A stretch of DNA of 64,000 bases from Ascaris suum (taxonomy: Eukaryota; Nematoda; Chromadorea; Rhabditida; Ascarididae). A program made the translations under genes and the position numbers. Every line of letters starts with the position of its first letter. The first letter of the stretch is position 1. The notes under the pieces were generated by a model. The model was not told the DNA's origin and did not search any database. It saw only the letters and a program-made list of their open reading frames with translations. This document shows, one piece after another, positions 23,200-36,200 of the stretch. Location of the stretch: contig CM024171.1 of NCBI GenBank assembly GCA_013433145.1, forward strand, positions 11,470,065-11,534,064, in the 5' to 3' direction.

Positions 23200-25700
23200 T
23201 TTGACGCGATAGTACTGCCAAGCAGTTCCGCCGTGAATGGTTCCAAGGCGACTATATGGTCCGCCGCATGAAGCTCCCCATCGAATACAACCTATAGACT
23301 CGACGCGCACGAAGTACAACACAAAGCACATAAATATGATAATTATTGAGAATTCTCAGTATATAGCGATCATCGGCAGTACGAGCTGTTCCGTTTCTGT
23401 GAGCATGTTTTGTGGAACTTCGCATGGATCTTTGGCCCCACAAAAGTCAAACGCACTCCAATGACGCGATCATCCTTAAACATACACCGATTATGCAGCA
23501 TTCCTGTTTCCGTAATACTGGAGCACTTGGCGTGAAACGAGGCAGGGAGCAATACATCAAGATCACGTCGGCACTATTGGCTTGGGGCAGTGTGTAAAAA
23601 GAAGTTACTAGAGGACTGAAACTCCTCCCTCCCGCACTGTTTCGCTGCGCCAACAATCTGAACTTTGTTACCTGAAACTATGTCCATCAACTGGAGAAAT
23701 GTCTCTGTTCTGGAAGAAGACTACTGCTGTAGATTGTGACTTCCAATTCCAATTTAGAAAAAATGCGGTCTGCTCCCACCTGCGTAAATCGCCTTCTGAC
23801 TTCCTCTCTGCCACCTAGCTCCTAAAGAACGAAAATTCCTCCCGTTCCTTGGCGTCCAGTTCGTCTGCTTCTCCGGCCGGTCAGTCAATGAAATCGCCGG
23901 ATCACTTCTATCACTTCTTCTTGAATTAATGCCCTGCTTCTTCTTCTCGGTCCAAGGTTGTGCCCTCCTCATCTTTGATACAATGCATTATGATGTTGAC
24001 TCTGGCAACAGTTACACCGTTGCTTTGAAGGATGCAGCAGACTTCTATAGTCTTGATGGAAACAGAGCTGTTTGAGACGGATGATTTGTTGTCGATCTGC
24101 CACTCGGTCAAGTGCCGCGCATTCACCGGTCTTTTGTCCCAACGTCCGTGAAAGATGGCCGCTCACCACTGCGTTAGATTGTACAACCAACTGAGTACTA
24201 GCGCAAAATTGTGGGATATCAGGTTCCATGAGACTTGAGATTTCCTCCTGTCATCCCAGGTATTCCTGCAGCATCCTTCGAAACGTAGCCATATCTCGCT
24301 CCTTTGCCTCCTCCTCCTCCATCATCTCCTCGAGCTTTGATGAAGTAAGCTTTTGTACGTACGCAAGAGTAGTCAAAGGCTGTCAGGGCCTTCTACAGCG
24401 CCTTCAATTGTCTACATGCTTTTGGCAGCGCGTCGACAAACTTAGGAAGATCACTGATCCTTTCGATACATAAAGGTAACTTTTACAACATTCCAAACAG
24501 ATATCTTTTAACTAACGGGTTTGTTGGTGCTTGAAATATCAAATTGGGAGTTGTGACAGGCCTGATATTGCTTGTAAGTTTTATTTCCATCTTGTGTTAT
24601 CGTGACCTCTTAACGCCGTTTTTGTTGCTCTTTTTGCTCTTTAATTATAATAGCTGATTCTTTTGTTTTCTTTTTTGATCGTTTGCTACATACGACGCTC
24701 GAGTTTCCTTAAGGGTGCCCCTAGAATACTGAGTAGCTTCCCTTAGCTTTCGCTTTCTTTCGTTTGTGGCCTAAGCTCACTCGCCAAAACGTCAGTTGGT
24801 CAGGTGTGCGAGCTCAGTATACCTGTGAGGCAGGCTTGGGCATCTACCATGCCTTGGAAGGCAAGGTCCTGAACTTCAATGGGGTTGCCATTGGGATTGG
24901 GAAGGCGTAATCCGCAGCAATTCTATTCTTACAAACTTCCATTTTTGTATGACCTGAGGGTTTTGCCAATTCCATTTCTTTCAGCCCACACTAAAATACA
25001 TCACACCTTCCCTCTATCTTCTGCCTCAAGAAAGCCGTTTAGTTGTTCGCGTTCTCGTTCATACTCTGGTCTCTCTGCTTATTGCTCCTTTTCCTTCATG
25101 CCTTCAACGATCTCATACCACAGAGAAAATACATCTTTCAGCCTCCTTTCTCGTGACTGCACTAAGGATAAGTCTCCTCAGTCTCTACATCGCAGCTTTC
25201 CTCCAATCTCTTCAATCCCTTCTAAAGCATCGTACACTTAGGTAACTGCATACCGTTCAAAGATATGTTTTTTCTCCACCTTTCCCAGTATCGTTTCATT
25301 CGAAAAACTCCGGTTGCTAAAGGCTGATTCAGCTGGCTCAAGGCAACATTTCTCCAAACTCCTGTTTGTTCAAACCGATCCAATTTCCCGGCTCGCAGCA
25401 CATGTGATGACCTCTGATATCGGGGTCAACAAATTTGTAAATCTCCAAATGTGAGGAAAAAAAAGTGGCAAAAAGGTGGAAACCAGCAGAAGAAATCTTG
25501 CACTGCTGCTCGGAGTGAATTCTGCTATCGCACGGCGCTTGACACTCTGCCATAATCGTAATTTGTAGCCCGGCGTTCCTGTTCCACTGTCAACAGATTT
25601 ACGCCATCCGTACGGATAGATCCATTCAACGAGGCATGCTCTGTTGCGAGTGCTTGTTTGGAGGCGCAAACTTACCCACTGATCGTTCTCACGATGAATT
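23200..25700. other. GC-richer block with broken charged reading frames; possible retroelement relic
   Basis: Several minus-strand segments look coding but are interrupted. Examples are a coiled-coil-like stretch around 24345-24258 (LEEMMEEEEAKERDMATFRR then MLQEYLG and a stop), and one around 25125-25030 with EYEREREQLNGFLEAED after an in-frame stop. A third lies around 25670-25520 (TEHASLNGSIRTDGVNLLTV). Gag-like coiled coils of LTR retroelements are one explanation; unresolved short exons are another. No reverse transcriptase, integrase or terminal repeats were seen. Confidence 0.3.
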
Positions 25701-26168
25701 GCTATAGATCAGCGATAATGTGTCGTTCCACGCACACGCTATCTATAATGTTTATTCGACTGCATTTCAATCTCCTTCTATAAATTAAAAAGATATGAGT
25801 TTCTTTTTAGGGACGGTCCATGCACAATTCAAGTACCCACATCAATAGATAAGAGCGGCGAAGTAATATCTTAGAATTAATTATGAACCTTTGTCTCACA
25901 CATTCAATTTCTCAATCATATTGCCCAATTTCATTTCATTTAAGATTTGCTTTCTATGTTCTCGCAAAATATGCACTCATGTTTTCAATCCTTATATTGG
26001 TCTTTTTTTAAAAAATAAGTTTATGTTGTTTTAATTCCATGTTCCTCTATAATTTTTCATTATTATGCATGCACCTCACCTTGGAGTCCTTCATGATAAT
26101 GGGATTGATCGTTTTGGACTTTTTGTATACTAGCATCGAAAGAAATTTTCTATATACTCTCAAGCAGT

Positions 26169-27260
26169 TTAACTAATACGCATTTTACGTTTCCTTCTAA
26201 TTTCAACGTCAACAGATTCAGATGCATCGTTATTCCATTTCCTTATGAGTTTGCCCACATCCTCAGTTATTTATTTCACCTTCTCAAATTTTTATCTCCC
26301 TAAGAATTAGGTCAGAGCTCCCTAAAAAGGGATTCCTTACAATGATTTCATTGGCTTTTAACACTTAAGTACAGAATATTTCTCTACGAATTGTGAGCGG
26401 TAAAAGAGATGATTTTCAGAAGGATACTTGCTTCATAAGAGTTGCTCTACAATGTCCGCATCGTACTGCTTCATCGCTCAACCGTTTGCACTGAACTCCT
26501 TCATATAGAGTCTTCAATTCTCCCAGCCACGTTCCCCGAGTATGGATCAGCCTGGAGCAATTTTTGTTTGATACATTCTGCTCATTACTTCACCTATTTG
26601 AACACTGAATGTCCTCACTAACTTCAAGCGGAAGGGTTTCTTTGTCCCTCGTGAAGTCTCCGATAAAGACCTTTCTGCATGAATCACATCTTTCGAGAAC
26701 TACAGATCGCATTGAATTAAGCGTGCAAATGGAACAATTTTCAGCTACGAAGGTTTAAAAGACGAATTTTTATTTTCGAGCGGGTAGCATCTCATAAGTT
26801 TGTAAGATTGTTGCAACTTAGCTGTAAGTTTGTCGGCCGGTTTCTTCTTATATAAGCTATTTTCGTTTGTCGATGATTTCAAGTCTTTAGACGAATTGTT
26901 TCATTGTCCGACCGGGCAACCCGTTGGCCGAATTTTTGAAATCCTAGAACCACAACTGTGTCCCATAAGTATTGGTCATGTTTGACTACTAGAAGGTCAG
27001 TAAAACAATCGCTTTCATCTTCTCAACCAGTATCACAAGCTATCGAGAAGTTGGATCTCAGAAGTTGAGTTCTGTGCTTTTTCACGAATGATAGACGCTT
27101 GCGCTATGTTGGTCTTTATAGAAACAGCGTTGAAGTAGATTCATCATTTATATAGATAGTCTTCTTGATATTTTGCAACACATTCTACTTACTTCGCAAT
27201 TCATTCAACACAGTTGATCGCAGAGGATGGTCGATGCATACATCATGAACAAACATTCGT
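26169..27260 (-). CDS. Cys-rich zinc-binding protein, weakly nuclear-receptor-DNA-binding-domain-like; 5' partial
   Basis: Exons on the minus strand: 27260-27193, 26744-26594, 26551-26428, 26261-26169, all phase-consistent (145 codons including the stop after the first base). Introns are 448, 42 and 166 nt. The sequence has CSIC, then 12 residues, then CDSCRKVFIGDF, a long insert, and C-x9-C-x2-C-R (CKRLSDEAVRCGHCR), ending in a basic RRKRKMR nuclear-localisation-like tail. In nuclear receptors the first finger is C-x2-C-x13-C-x2-C followed by an aromatic-rich recognition helix, and the second ends C-x9-C-x2-C-R; both halves are echoed here. The spacing between them is much too long, however, and no ligand-binding domain follows. 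It may be a degenerate nuclear hormone receptor or an unrelated zinc protein. Exon existence is better supported than the family. Confidence 0.6.
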
Positions 27261-27399
27261 CTATGGTGTATTCTCGATTAAGCTTACAGCAATCGTACAT
27301 CGACTACAATTGTTGTTAATTGATTAAGCGATTTCGCCTGTGCAACTATTTCTATACTAAGCGATGATCTTACATTACAACGATGAACTTGATGCAAAT

Positions 27400-27546
27400 T
27401 CAAGAAAATGGCTCATTACGTTTACCACAACTGTACCAGAAAACAGTGTGAGCAATGGCGAACTGGTTTGAATTCTTGAACAAGGAAAAACACTGAGTAA
27501 GCTTTGCATTTACGAGTATGAATTCGTTTCGTTTTAATAATGTCAT
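27400..27546 (-). CDS. Small open frame or exon, unrecognised
   Basis: An ATG at 27546 opens 48 codons (including NEFILVNAKLTQCFSLF) to a stop at 27400. A donor-like GGTACAG lies within it. It sits between two better-supported minus-strand genes, and its phase does not fit the next downstream exon at 27260. It could be an exon of either neighbour in a different splice form. Confidence 0.2.
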   Translation of the reverse strand: MTLLKRNEFILVNAKLTQCFSLFKNSNQFAIAHTVFWYSCGKRNEPFS

Positions 27547-27630
27547 AGTACAGGATATGCATCATCTGCGGATGCTTCGATTCACGAACATAGACTCATT
27601 GGTCATCCGAGATGCGGTTTTAACAGGTCA

Positions 27631-28776
27631 TCAGCTGCCTTTGGAGCCTTGGGAACGAAAATAATTCGGATATATTTCGTTGCATTCGGTAAGGATATCG
27701 GTACAACGCTTATCCAACGCGCAGGCAAGGAGAGAATTAAGAGAATTAACTTGCAATTACTTGAATTCAAACCTACCACTTTTCTTCTTAACACCAAAAA
27801 AAAAACCGGAACAAGCTGAAGTCTTGCGCAGCAACCCACCTTGGAGTTCAAGTTAAGTATGTACGTGCACGAAATTGATGTTCATCGATAATTCAGCAAC
27901 CGCTACAAAAAACAAAAGAGTTTCGCAAAAAGAAAAACTGGAGATGCAATTCGATTGAAACGACAAAATTTCATGGCATCAATTTCAACGTAGATAGAAG
28001 GTATATACCTAATACAAGAGCATAAAAAACAGTAGAATTATACAGAAAACATTTTCGCAAATGAGATGAATGTTTTTGTTTGTTGACCTGATACAGCAAA
28101 AGATAAGAGCATGTGGACTCCAACAAAGAACAAATAAACTTTGAACGTAAACGTACTCCAAAAAAAAAATCACTGCATAAAACGAATCAGCCAAAATGCC
28201 GAAGAATTAAACTTAAGTTATGAAGAAAGGAAGTGCATCTTTCTAAGTGAAAGATTATGAAAGCATTTCGATCGGCTAACGACTGGCGTTTAGGAAGATG
28301 TTGACTTAGGTTTCGCTATAAAGTTCCCTCTTCTACAATGTGGTATATCTTCTATAAAACGCTTGCAAGATAATAGCTCCATATGCTAGCAATCATGGAT
28401 CGGTCGATCAATAGTAGTAGGAACGCCGTGAAGCTCAATGTATTTTTTTTTCAGCCTGAACTTGGGATTTTCTCTCTTCTGATTTGCTGCACAACAGTCG
28501 TTTGTTGCGAGATGTATCCTCAACAGCATCGCTCTCTTCAAAATTACTAATATAGCCTTCATCATTCTGGAGTCCGTCGATGGAGTGAATTGTTCAGGCT
28601 ATTGCATGGCAATTTCAGAGGGCTTCACCATCGGAATACATTCTCTCGCAGTGTGCGCATCATCCCATACTGAAAACTTAGAATTTTTTAAACTAGCAAA
28701 TCAAAAAAGACCTGGCGCGAAATGCGAAAGAGTAACGAAGATGTGGATCACGGAAGAACCCACTGCTACTTCTGGG
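27631..28776 (-). CDS. Unrecognised multi-exon gene, 5' partial
   Basis: Exons on the minus strand: 28776-28712, 28669-28629, 28566-28462, 28315-28213, 27749-27631. Lengths and phases are consistent through to a TGA stop, giving 144 codons after the first carried base. Introns are 42, 62, 146 and 463 nt. The middle is acidic and hydrophilic ([17 protein letters not shown]); the C-terminal part has several cysteines ([20 protein letters not shown]), possibly disulfide-bonded or metal-binding. The first listed exon begins at an AG that directly abuts an AT microsatellite and is the least certain. Further 5' exons may lie at 29.1-29.4 kb. No family was recognised. Confidence 0.55.
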
Positions 28777-28778
28777 CT

Positions 28779-28921
<143 letters not shown>

Positions 28922-29096
28922 TCAAAAACATCACATCATTTTTTCAGAGCCCATGCAGACTTCTGCAGCTTTTAGATCTTTTTGAGAGCCCACAGCACAT
29001 CTAAGACGTACCAAAAGCTGTTAGAAAAGCAAAGAGCGACAAACACAACAGCTATTCGAATATGCAACTCTCAGCACTGATTGCTAACTTCGAAAG

Positions 29097-29396
29097 CTAA
29101 CCCGAGCAGCCCACTCTCCTGACTTGATTCAGAGTTCGAGTTTCTGCTTTAAGAGGATTGAAGCCAAGGAGTAGACTCATCTTCTGCCGTGGATTGAGAC
29201 TATTAGTAATCAGCCTTTTTTTGCCGTCATCTGAGCTGAAATTTCCGATTTTCTCCCTTTTGATTTTTTGGTTTGGTTTTCCGGATATCAAATCTGTTAT
29301 CCAAACAAGAAATATGTATAGTGACGTTGGAACCTGTGCTCTCCGACTATAAGCCTTACAGTCATTGATGCAGCGCCTTAAATCACCCAGACCCAA
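29097..29396 (-). CDS. Candidate coding segment, unrecognised
   Basis: The minus strand is open for about 99 codons, with protein-like, basic sequence (GDLRRCINDCKAYSRRAQ, then KIKREKIGNFSSDDGKKR). There is no ATG at the start of the open stretch, so this would be an internal exon; possible donors occur at GAGA-GTGGGC and TCGG-GTTAGC near its end. It lies upstream of the 27.6-28.8 kb gene and may supply its 5' exons, but the phases do not join directly. Confidence 0.35.
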   Translation of the reverse strand: MGLGDLRRCINDCKAYSRRAQVPTSLYIFLVWITDLISGKPNQKIKREKIGNFSSDDGKKRLITNSLNPRQKMSLLLGFNPLKAETRTLNQVRRVGCSG

Positions 29397-29899
29397 AAAG
29401 GCGGAACTTTGGAGGGCCTCCTACTTCCAAAATTTTTGTTCCTTTGTCCTCTTTACCAGAAGAATAAAGGAAGGGCGAGGCAGTAGGATTGGAGGAGATG
29501 ATGATAAAAGAGGATAGGCTAACCTTAAGCTGTTCAATTGCAGTTCACAAAGTGCTTCAAACAGAGATTCTAAATTACTGCTTTAACGTTCTTACCATCT
29601 TTATTAGTGAATTAGTACCCTTTTGTAGAAATGCGAGTGCATTCAAGGGCGCTTCAAACAAACACTCGACTGTTGCGGCGCATAAACGTATGATTGATCG
29701 AAAGCTGCTCATTGAATTTCTCTTTTTTTTTTCTCGGCTGGTGTGACCATTTTCTGCACTTGTTAAGGGCAAAAAAAACGCAATCTTTGATCATGAAACT
29801 TTCCAAGAATCACTTATGTCTTGAGTTTTATGTGGTTTTGCGGGCGTCAATTTACTGGAATACGTTATGGCAATATTATCCACATAAATGATTATTTGG

Positions 29900-32800
29900 A
29901 AATTTTCTTTATTTTGCTCTTGCAATTGGAGAGATCTTGCACTTGAAGTGAAACTCTATACACCTTATATTCTCTATCGAGAGATAGTAGAACCCTATTA
30001 TCTATATCAACTTTGATTAAATTATTTTCTCATGCATTGAAATTTTCTCATGCACGACGCATCTATGTCAACTCATATATAAACAATAAACTCAATGAAA
30101 AATGCTTTAAATTTCTCATGCATTTTGTGATCGACCCTGACACATTTTGCGCTCATTGAGTAAGCAAAAGCGAACTTTTCTTGTATTTTTACGGATGGTC
30201 AGATTTGCTGAAACGTAAACGCATTAATTAGCTATTTCTTCTATTGTTGGCAGTTGACTAGAATGCTTGCTAGAACGGAAAAGATTATGGACGTAGGCGC
30301 ATTATGTCTTAGTTTCTCTAATAATTTCTGCAATTATCTTTAACTTAGAAATTTTTTTTTTTTGAAATCATTATGCAAATTTTCAAAAATCTAGCTGAAA
30401 TATATATGAATATCTTCTCTTCATCGAATTTTATGCAAAAAATTTTTGCCACTCAAATTTTCATAGACTTCATAACAAAAATAAAATGCGATCGTAAAAA
30501 CTTCGCACGTGTCTTCTTTGTGCTATTTGCATATCAAATGCAGAAAATTTTGAGTGAAAATTTTTGCAAACTATCTCAATTATGCTAATTTCCAACTGAA
30601 TTCGTTAAAGAAAATTTTTTAAAATTTTCTCTAAACATACAGAATATAAAGACGAAAATGAATCAAGATATAATGCACAATATAATAATAATAATAACGA
30701 TTTGAAAAAAATGTGGCATCGATAGACTTTAAATGTCAAAATGTGCGAAAAAAAAACCACAATGAAAGAATTTAAAATGGAAAAAAAAAGTTGCAAACAA
30801 ACAAGTTATTCAAAAGATTTTTTTTTTTGCGTGCATTGAAATAATCAATTATTCAATTGCACGTATTGGAACATCAGTCACAAAATTGTTAAAAAGTAAA
30901 CGAGCGATGTAGTCTTAGTTTTTTTTTTTTTCTTTTTCTAGAAGGAATTTTTTACGAAGTGGGGGTAGTGGTGGAACCGCCATTACACTTTGTAATTTTC
31001 TTTCAAGACTGAAGATTACGGCAGTACTATTTCAATGAATTTAAATCTCATTGAATTTAAATCTCATTCGAAATTAATAGCCAAAAAATAGAGAAAAATT
31101 TTTTCTCTATATGCATATTTTTGAAATATGCATATTTTAACTGCTTAATGAATAAATTGATGTTGAGAAGCGTTATAGAGGGAATGCATGCAGAACTTTA
31201 TATACATTGATATATTTTGCAAAATGTGTCTATAAATTGATGCGCCTTTCTAAAATGCAGCAAATAAAAAGCAAGGAAATATTTTCAATGTCAACATAGC
31301 AAATGTCCCATTATCCGTTCGCACGCTCTGGTAGCCTGAAATTAATTTGAATTTGGTCAAAGTGCTTCTTTTTCGAAGTATTCGGGAGTAAACGTCCTCC
31401 CCCTCCCCTCCCCTCCCCTCCCCTCCCGGAAAACCTTTGCTGTGGTGTCCAAATGGATAGCTACTGATTCGTTAGATCTTGGGACTGCCAATCCACAGAA
31501 GATGGCATCAGCGACATCATTCACTCGCTGCCAGGGGATGATAACATATTTGTGGGGTAATGTCCAGTGGGATAGCCTCCAGTAGATGGCAACATCCAAA
31601 CAAGTGGTCTCCACATGTACTTTGTGTGTGGTACACACAATTACCTCCACAGCCCCTGAAAGACATCAGAGGTAAATCCGACTCTTGCTTCGTGGTGAAC
31701 CTACAATCGCTCTGAATGTAGCAAGGAACGTCATACATGAAGATTTTCATGCACATCCTAGAATGCTTGCTATTAACATGCGACCCTCAAAATGGGAAAT
31801 CGAAACATCAAGTCACGAGGCAGACAGCGTCTCCCATTTTGCAAGGCATTCTTGCACTTTTTTCTTGCATAAGCTTAATAGATAATTCCCTTATCGTTTG
31901 ATAAATTCAAATGCCGTAAAGATATGAGGATAAAATTTCGTCGAAATAATGTATTCAAGGTGTTTCAAGTAATATTTTCATGAGGATTAGAGTCATTGAT
32001 GCTATATTTTGCGATTCTCTTTAAAAAAAAAAGTTTTAAAAAATGTGGTCACCACTCTGAAATTGACTTAGAGTTTGAAAAATGCTGTGAATTTTCGCAA
32101 AAACCTCTGAACACTTTTAAGGATACAATAAATTCTGATAATTTCTACAACTTTCGAAGTTAGAGAAACTCGAAAACGATTAAGATTTCTGAGGAGTTGA
32201 AAATTTCGAAAAGATTTTAGCGTTTGGAAAAGGGATTCAATAGCAAAATACTTTTTGTTGATTGAAAAAGAATCTGCTTAAACCATATGATTGGTTGAAA
32301 TGCAAAAAAATAATGCGTTATTGAACTTCTGTGTTGCATTTAAGCTTTCATGCAAAAATTTCACCTAAAATGCTGCTAATAGAAATAACATATATCATTG
32401 CAGCTTCTCGTATTCGGTTTTTCCACTTTTGTTTTGCCAGTGTGTCTAATTGCAGAAACGAATAATGAAAGTCATGTATCACGAATACAATGAAAGCAAA
32501 CATATGCCCTAAATTTATTCCCAATGAAGAGATTTTTAAGTGTAGTTGGCATTTAAAAAGCTCTAAAAATTGGCAAAAATGAGCATATTTTGCAGAATAT
32601 TTTTCTATGGCTAGTTAAGTGAGGGGTATACAAGAGAATTTTTCAGACGTATAAGCAATCGATCGATTGTGGAAGAGAAAATATTTAATGCATTTTTTTT
32701 CTTTGTTTTTTTTTTTTTGAAATATTAGTTATTTTAAGATTTTTAAGCATTACTTTTCATATATACGCTCATTTACGCTAAGTAATGTCGTTAATACTTC

Positions 32801-33294
32801 TCGATAAGTAAAATCAGCAGGATAATTTTCTACATTCAATGAAGAAAAATTATTGCATTTGTTGAATAGATCATGCAAATGTCTTATTTTCTCTTAGGTT
32901 TCAAAAATGCCAATTCCTATATAAGCGATCATTTCATACATGAACAGCGCTTTTTTTTTGAAATCTAGAAAGGTCTTGACCATAGACGATGCAGTTAGGA
33001 TGTTCGAATGTTCTATTCGGACTCAATGTAGCGTTTTTTGTGTGTGATCGACGATTCGTTTTTTTTTTTTCTTCGATGTTATAAAAGAAAATTAAATATA
33101 ATTTAGAAAATTTTTATTCAAAGATGGAATTATAGAAATGAAGAGAATTTGAAGGCAGTGCAATAAAATGGCATTAGCTCTACTCGAGAGCCTAACAACT
33201 AAACGAGGGACAAACGACTAATGACGCGAAAAAAGTCTGAGATTCAGAATTGGAAATAAATGAGCCGACAACGACCGCAACAGATCAAAAATAG
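29900..33294. other. AT-rich region without supported genes
   Basis: Long A and T runs dominate. The block 31.35-31.87 kb is GC-richer and open in parts on both strands but has stops in every coding-like frame; it may be a decayed insertion. Nothing else was recognised. Confidence 0.5.
31396..31427. repeat. C-rich (CCCCT)n tract
   Basis: About six tandem units of CCCCT on the plus strand; the minus strand is correspondingly G-rich and could form a quadruplex. Confidence 0.9.
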
Positions 33295-36200
33295 TTAGAA
33301 TGCCATAAACGCATAGCATGTCACATCAGGCTTGCTAATTTGGCAATATGTATCCGTATGAGAGACGTATGAGAATGCTCCCTTAGCGCAGATCACATTG
33401 AAATCGGCTTTGAATGCTTCTTCCGCTGCTTTCTGGATATTTCGTTTCGAAATCGACGTATCATTCGTGATTGCCTAAAAAATAGAAAAAAAAATTTTTT
33501 TTTTTACTTGAAACTTTTATTCCATTCTATTGATGATGGAAATATTTTCGTAGTTTATTGTTAAGTTTATAGAAATATATTTAATTTGCTATTAGAAGAA
33601 AAACATTATTGTGTTGTTGGAGTTTCAATTTAAAAATTTACATAATAATCGAAAGCAAAAAAAAACAATATATTATACTTATATCAAATGTCTAGTTGAA
33701 TATTTTCAATTCATATTCTTGCAAATTCTATTTAAAAAAAAAGCACGCAGAAATTTGTTGAAAATGAAAGTGTCACTAATCTACTATCTAATAAAGCGGT
33801 TCTCTCTTGAAGATTTTATTGGATGTCGTCGAATTTTTTCAGCACTCTGTTTTTTCTTGAGCGCCCTTGAAATTACAATAAAGGTGAATTTGGTTGATTT
33901 ATAAGGCGAGAGAGGGAGAGGGAGTGGAAGTATACTTCTCCTCTTTCAACCGTTCACATATTTCAATGAGGATACTACTGATAAAGCGTCTATATCAAAA
34001 GTCTCCCATATCTCAGCCTGATAATCATAAATGCCTTCTGAAAGATTTATAAAAGTTTTTTGACAGACATATGCAAATTAGTTTGGATGTACATAGTTTA
34101 AGATAGAAATGTATAATTCTTGAAGTAAAAGTTAAGCAATTTAAAATGAAGAATTATTTTGAGTAAGATGGAATAAACGCTCTGAATATAAAGTAAATGA
34201 GCGGTGTAGGTGAAAAAAAAACTGCATTCCATTATCTAAAAATCTAAAATTATTCGTTGTTGAACGTTTTTCCAACTTGCCTCTTCCATCTCAAACGCAT
34301 CAAAAACAAGCTGTAAAGCATAATTGGATCATAAATTTTAAAAATATACTGAATTTAATCGAATCATTTGAAAGAAGAATGTATGTGATTTTAACCAGTT
34401 GTTTTGTTTTGTTTTTTTTTTTTTTTTTTTTTTTACGGGAATATCTTCCTCTTTTTTTTCACTTATTGCACGAATCTTTCCTCTTAAAGTGATCAATCTC
34501 CATCAAAATGAGCGCTTTTCGTTAGGTAAGGACGAGTCAATTTTGGTAATTTATCAATTCGATTTATTCTTCTCGCATCGCTTTCCTCCTTTCCTTTCCT
34601 ATTCTCTTTGAGAAAGGAAAGAGGTACTGTTAAAGGTTTACTTCTAATATAAATTTCCAAATTATAAATAAGTTCAACAAACTTTCAAACTTTATATGAT
34701 GACTTGTTGAGTGACTTATTGATGTAATTATTGAAAGAGTATAACAACTTACAGATTCCATAATAGCTCTGAGTTTATCACTATTGCAAGATGGATCACC
34801 ATCCAACTTCGCAATATCTGTTGTGGATTCTTCCTCTGGTTCGCGCTTATGCCTTCGTGAATGATGGAACCGTCGAGTACATGATGAAGGCACACATTGG
34901 AAGCAGCAATCGTGTGAAATTCCCGGTCCCTTGAAAATTATCTTCCTCTTACAATCAATTATTTCAACAATTACTAATAGAATATTGTTCCAAGCTAAAT
35001 ACGATTAAAAAAAATTTTTTATGCGACATTTTTGAATATTGCATTCGTTAAGGTTTTTAGTTTTATACAGTTGTGAAGAAATTTGATCTTTTTTCTTTAT
35101 CATCAAATCTCTCCTTTTTCTTCCCTCTACCCCTCCCCCCCCCCCCCCTCTCCGTTCATCTATCCCCTCCACTGGTTTTTCGAAAGCTCTATCACTTATT
35201 GGCTGTATACATATTTATTTGCAGGAGTCAAGGTGTGTAAATTGCGACGAAATAAAATATGCCTCTTATCTTTTAGCAGTAATATGAGTTTTATATTGAA
35301 GTTCTCCTGAAGTTCACTATAGCTTCAATAGTTCTCCTGAACAAGTCACCATATGAAGCGATCATTCAAAAAAAAAAAATCAATAGGGCAACTTTTACTT
35401 ATGTTACCTTCAAGTAATTTTTTTATTTCATGGTCTTCTGTCTTGATTCTGATTGCATTCAATGCATTACAGTATCGTTTAACAAAAAAAAAAAAAAAAA
35501 AAACTCCTAAGATTAATGATGCATTTTTTCGACACTCAATAGAGACCTCTTCGGTGAACTGGTGAACCGGTTCAGTGCGACGAATTAGCTAGACGGCACC
35601 GTAGGAAATATCTAATTGATCCGAAAATGCGAAAATGAAAGTAAAAATTTCATATGTAATTAAAAAAAATAATCTCGAGAAGAATTTAGGAAAATTTTTC
35701 GAAGCAATTTCTTTCACCTCTCTATTTTCTTCTAAAGAATGCATATAGATAGCATAATCATTAAATATTATTTGACGAGTAAAGAATAGTATTTTTCTGT
35801 TTCTTAATATCTATTCGAGAAATTTGATTATTTTCAAGAAAATTTTCGTTAATTATCGAAATATGCATCGAAAAAAAAAATTAAATTATAGTAAATTATT
35901 TTCTTAAATGAATTCCATTTCAATGTCAAACATTATGGAAGATTAAAAGTGATACGATGCTATTATATGGAATTTTTGAGGTGTTGCAGACTTTCATGCA
36001 TTCCACATCCTTTATCAAAGAGTTTTTTTTTCTAGAGCATGATTTTCTTTTTTTTTTTACACGGAAGAGAGAACGAATAACTCATAGGTGATGCTCATCG
36101 AGAGTTGCAAGCTTATCATAGAAACCTGATGTTTGAGAAAACGCACTTGTAAAGTATAAAATAAGAGCTACAACATCTTTTGGGTGTTGCATCTCAGAAA

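Noticed and set aside
24879..25241. 120-residue plus-strand Ser-rich frame
   Set aside because: Its complement carries the charged coiled-coil-like frame; the Ser/Phe-rich plus reading is typical of an antisense shadow.
33611..33904. 97-residue plus-strand frame within an intron of the ground-like gene
   Set aside because: Lys/Phe/Ile-rich sequence expected by chance in AT-rich intron DNA, with no splice or domain evidence.
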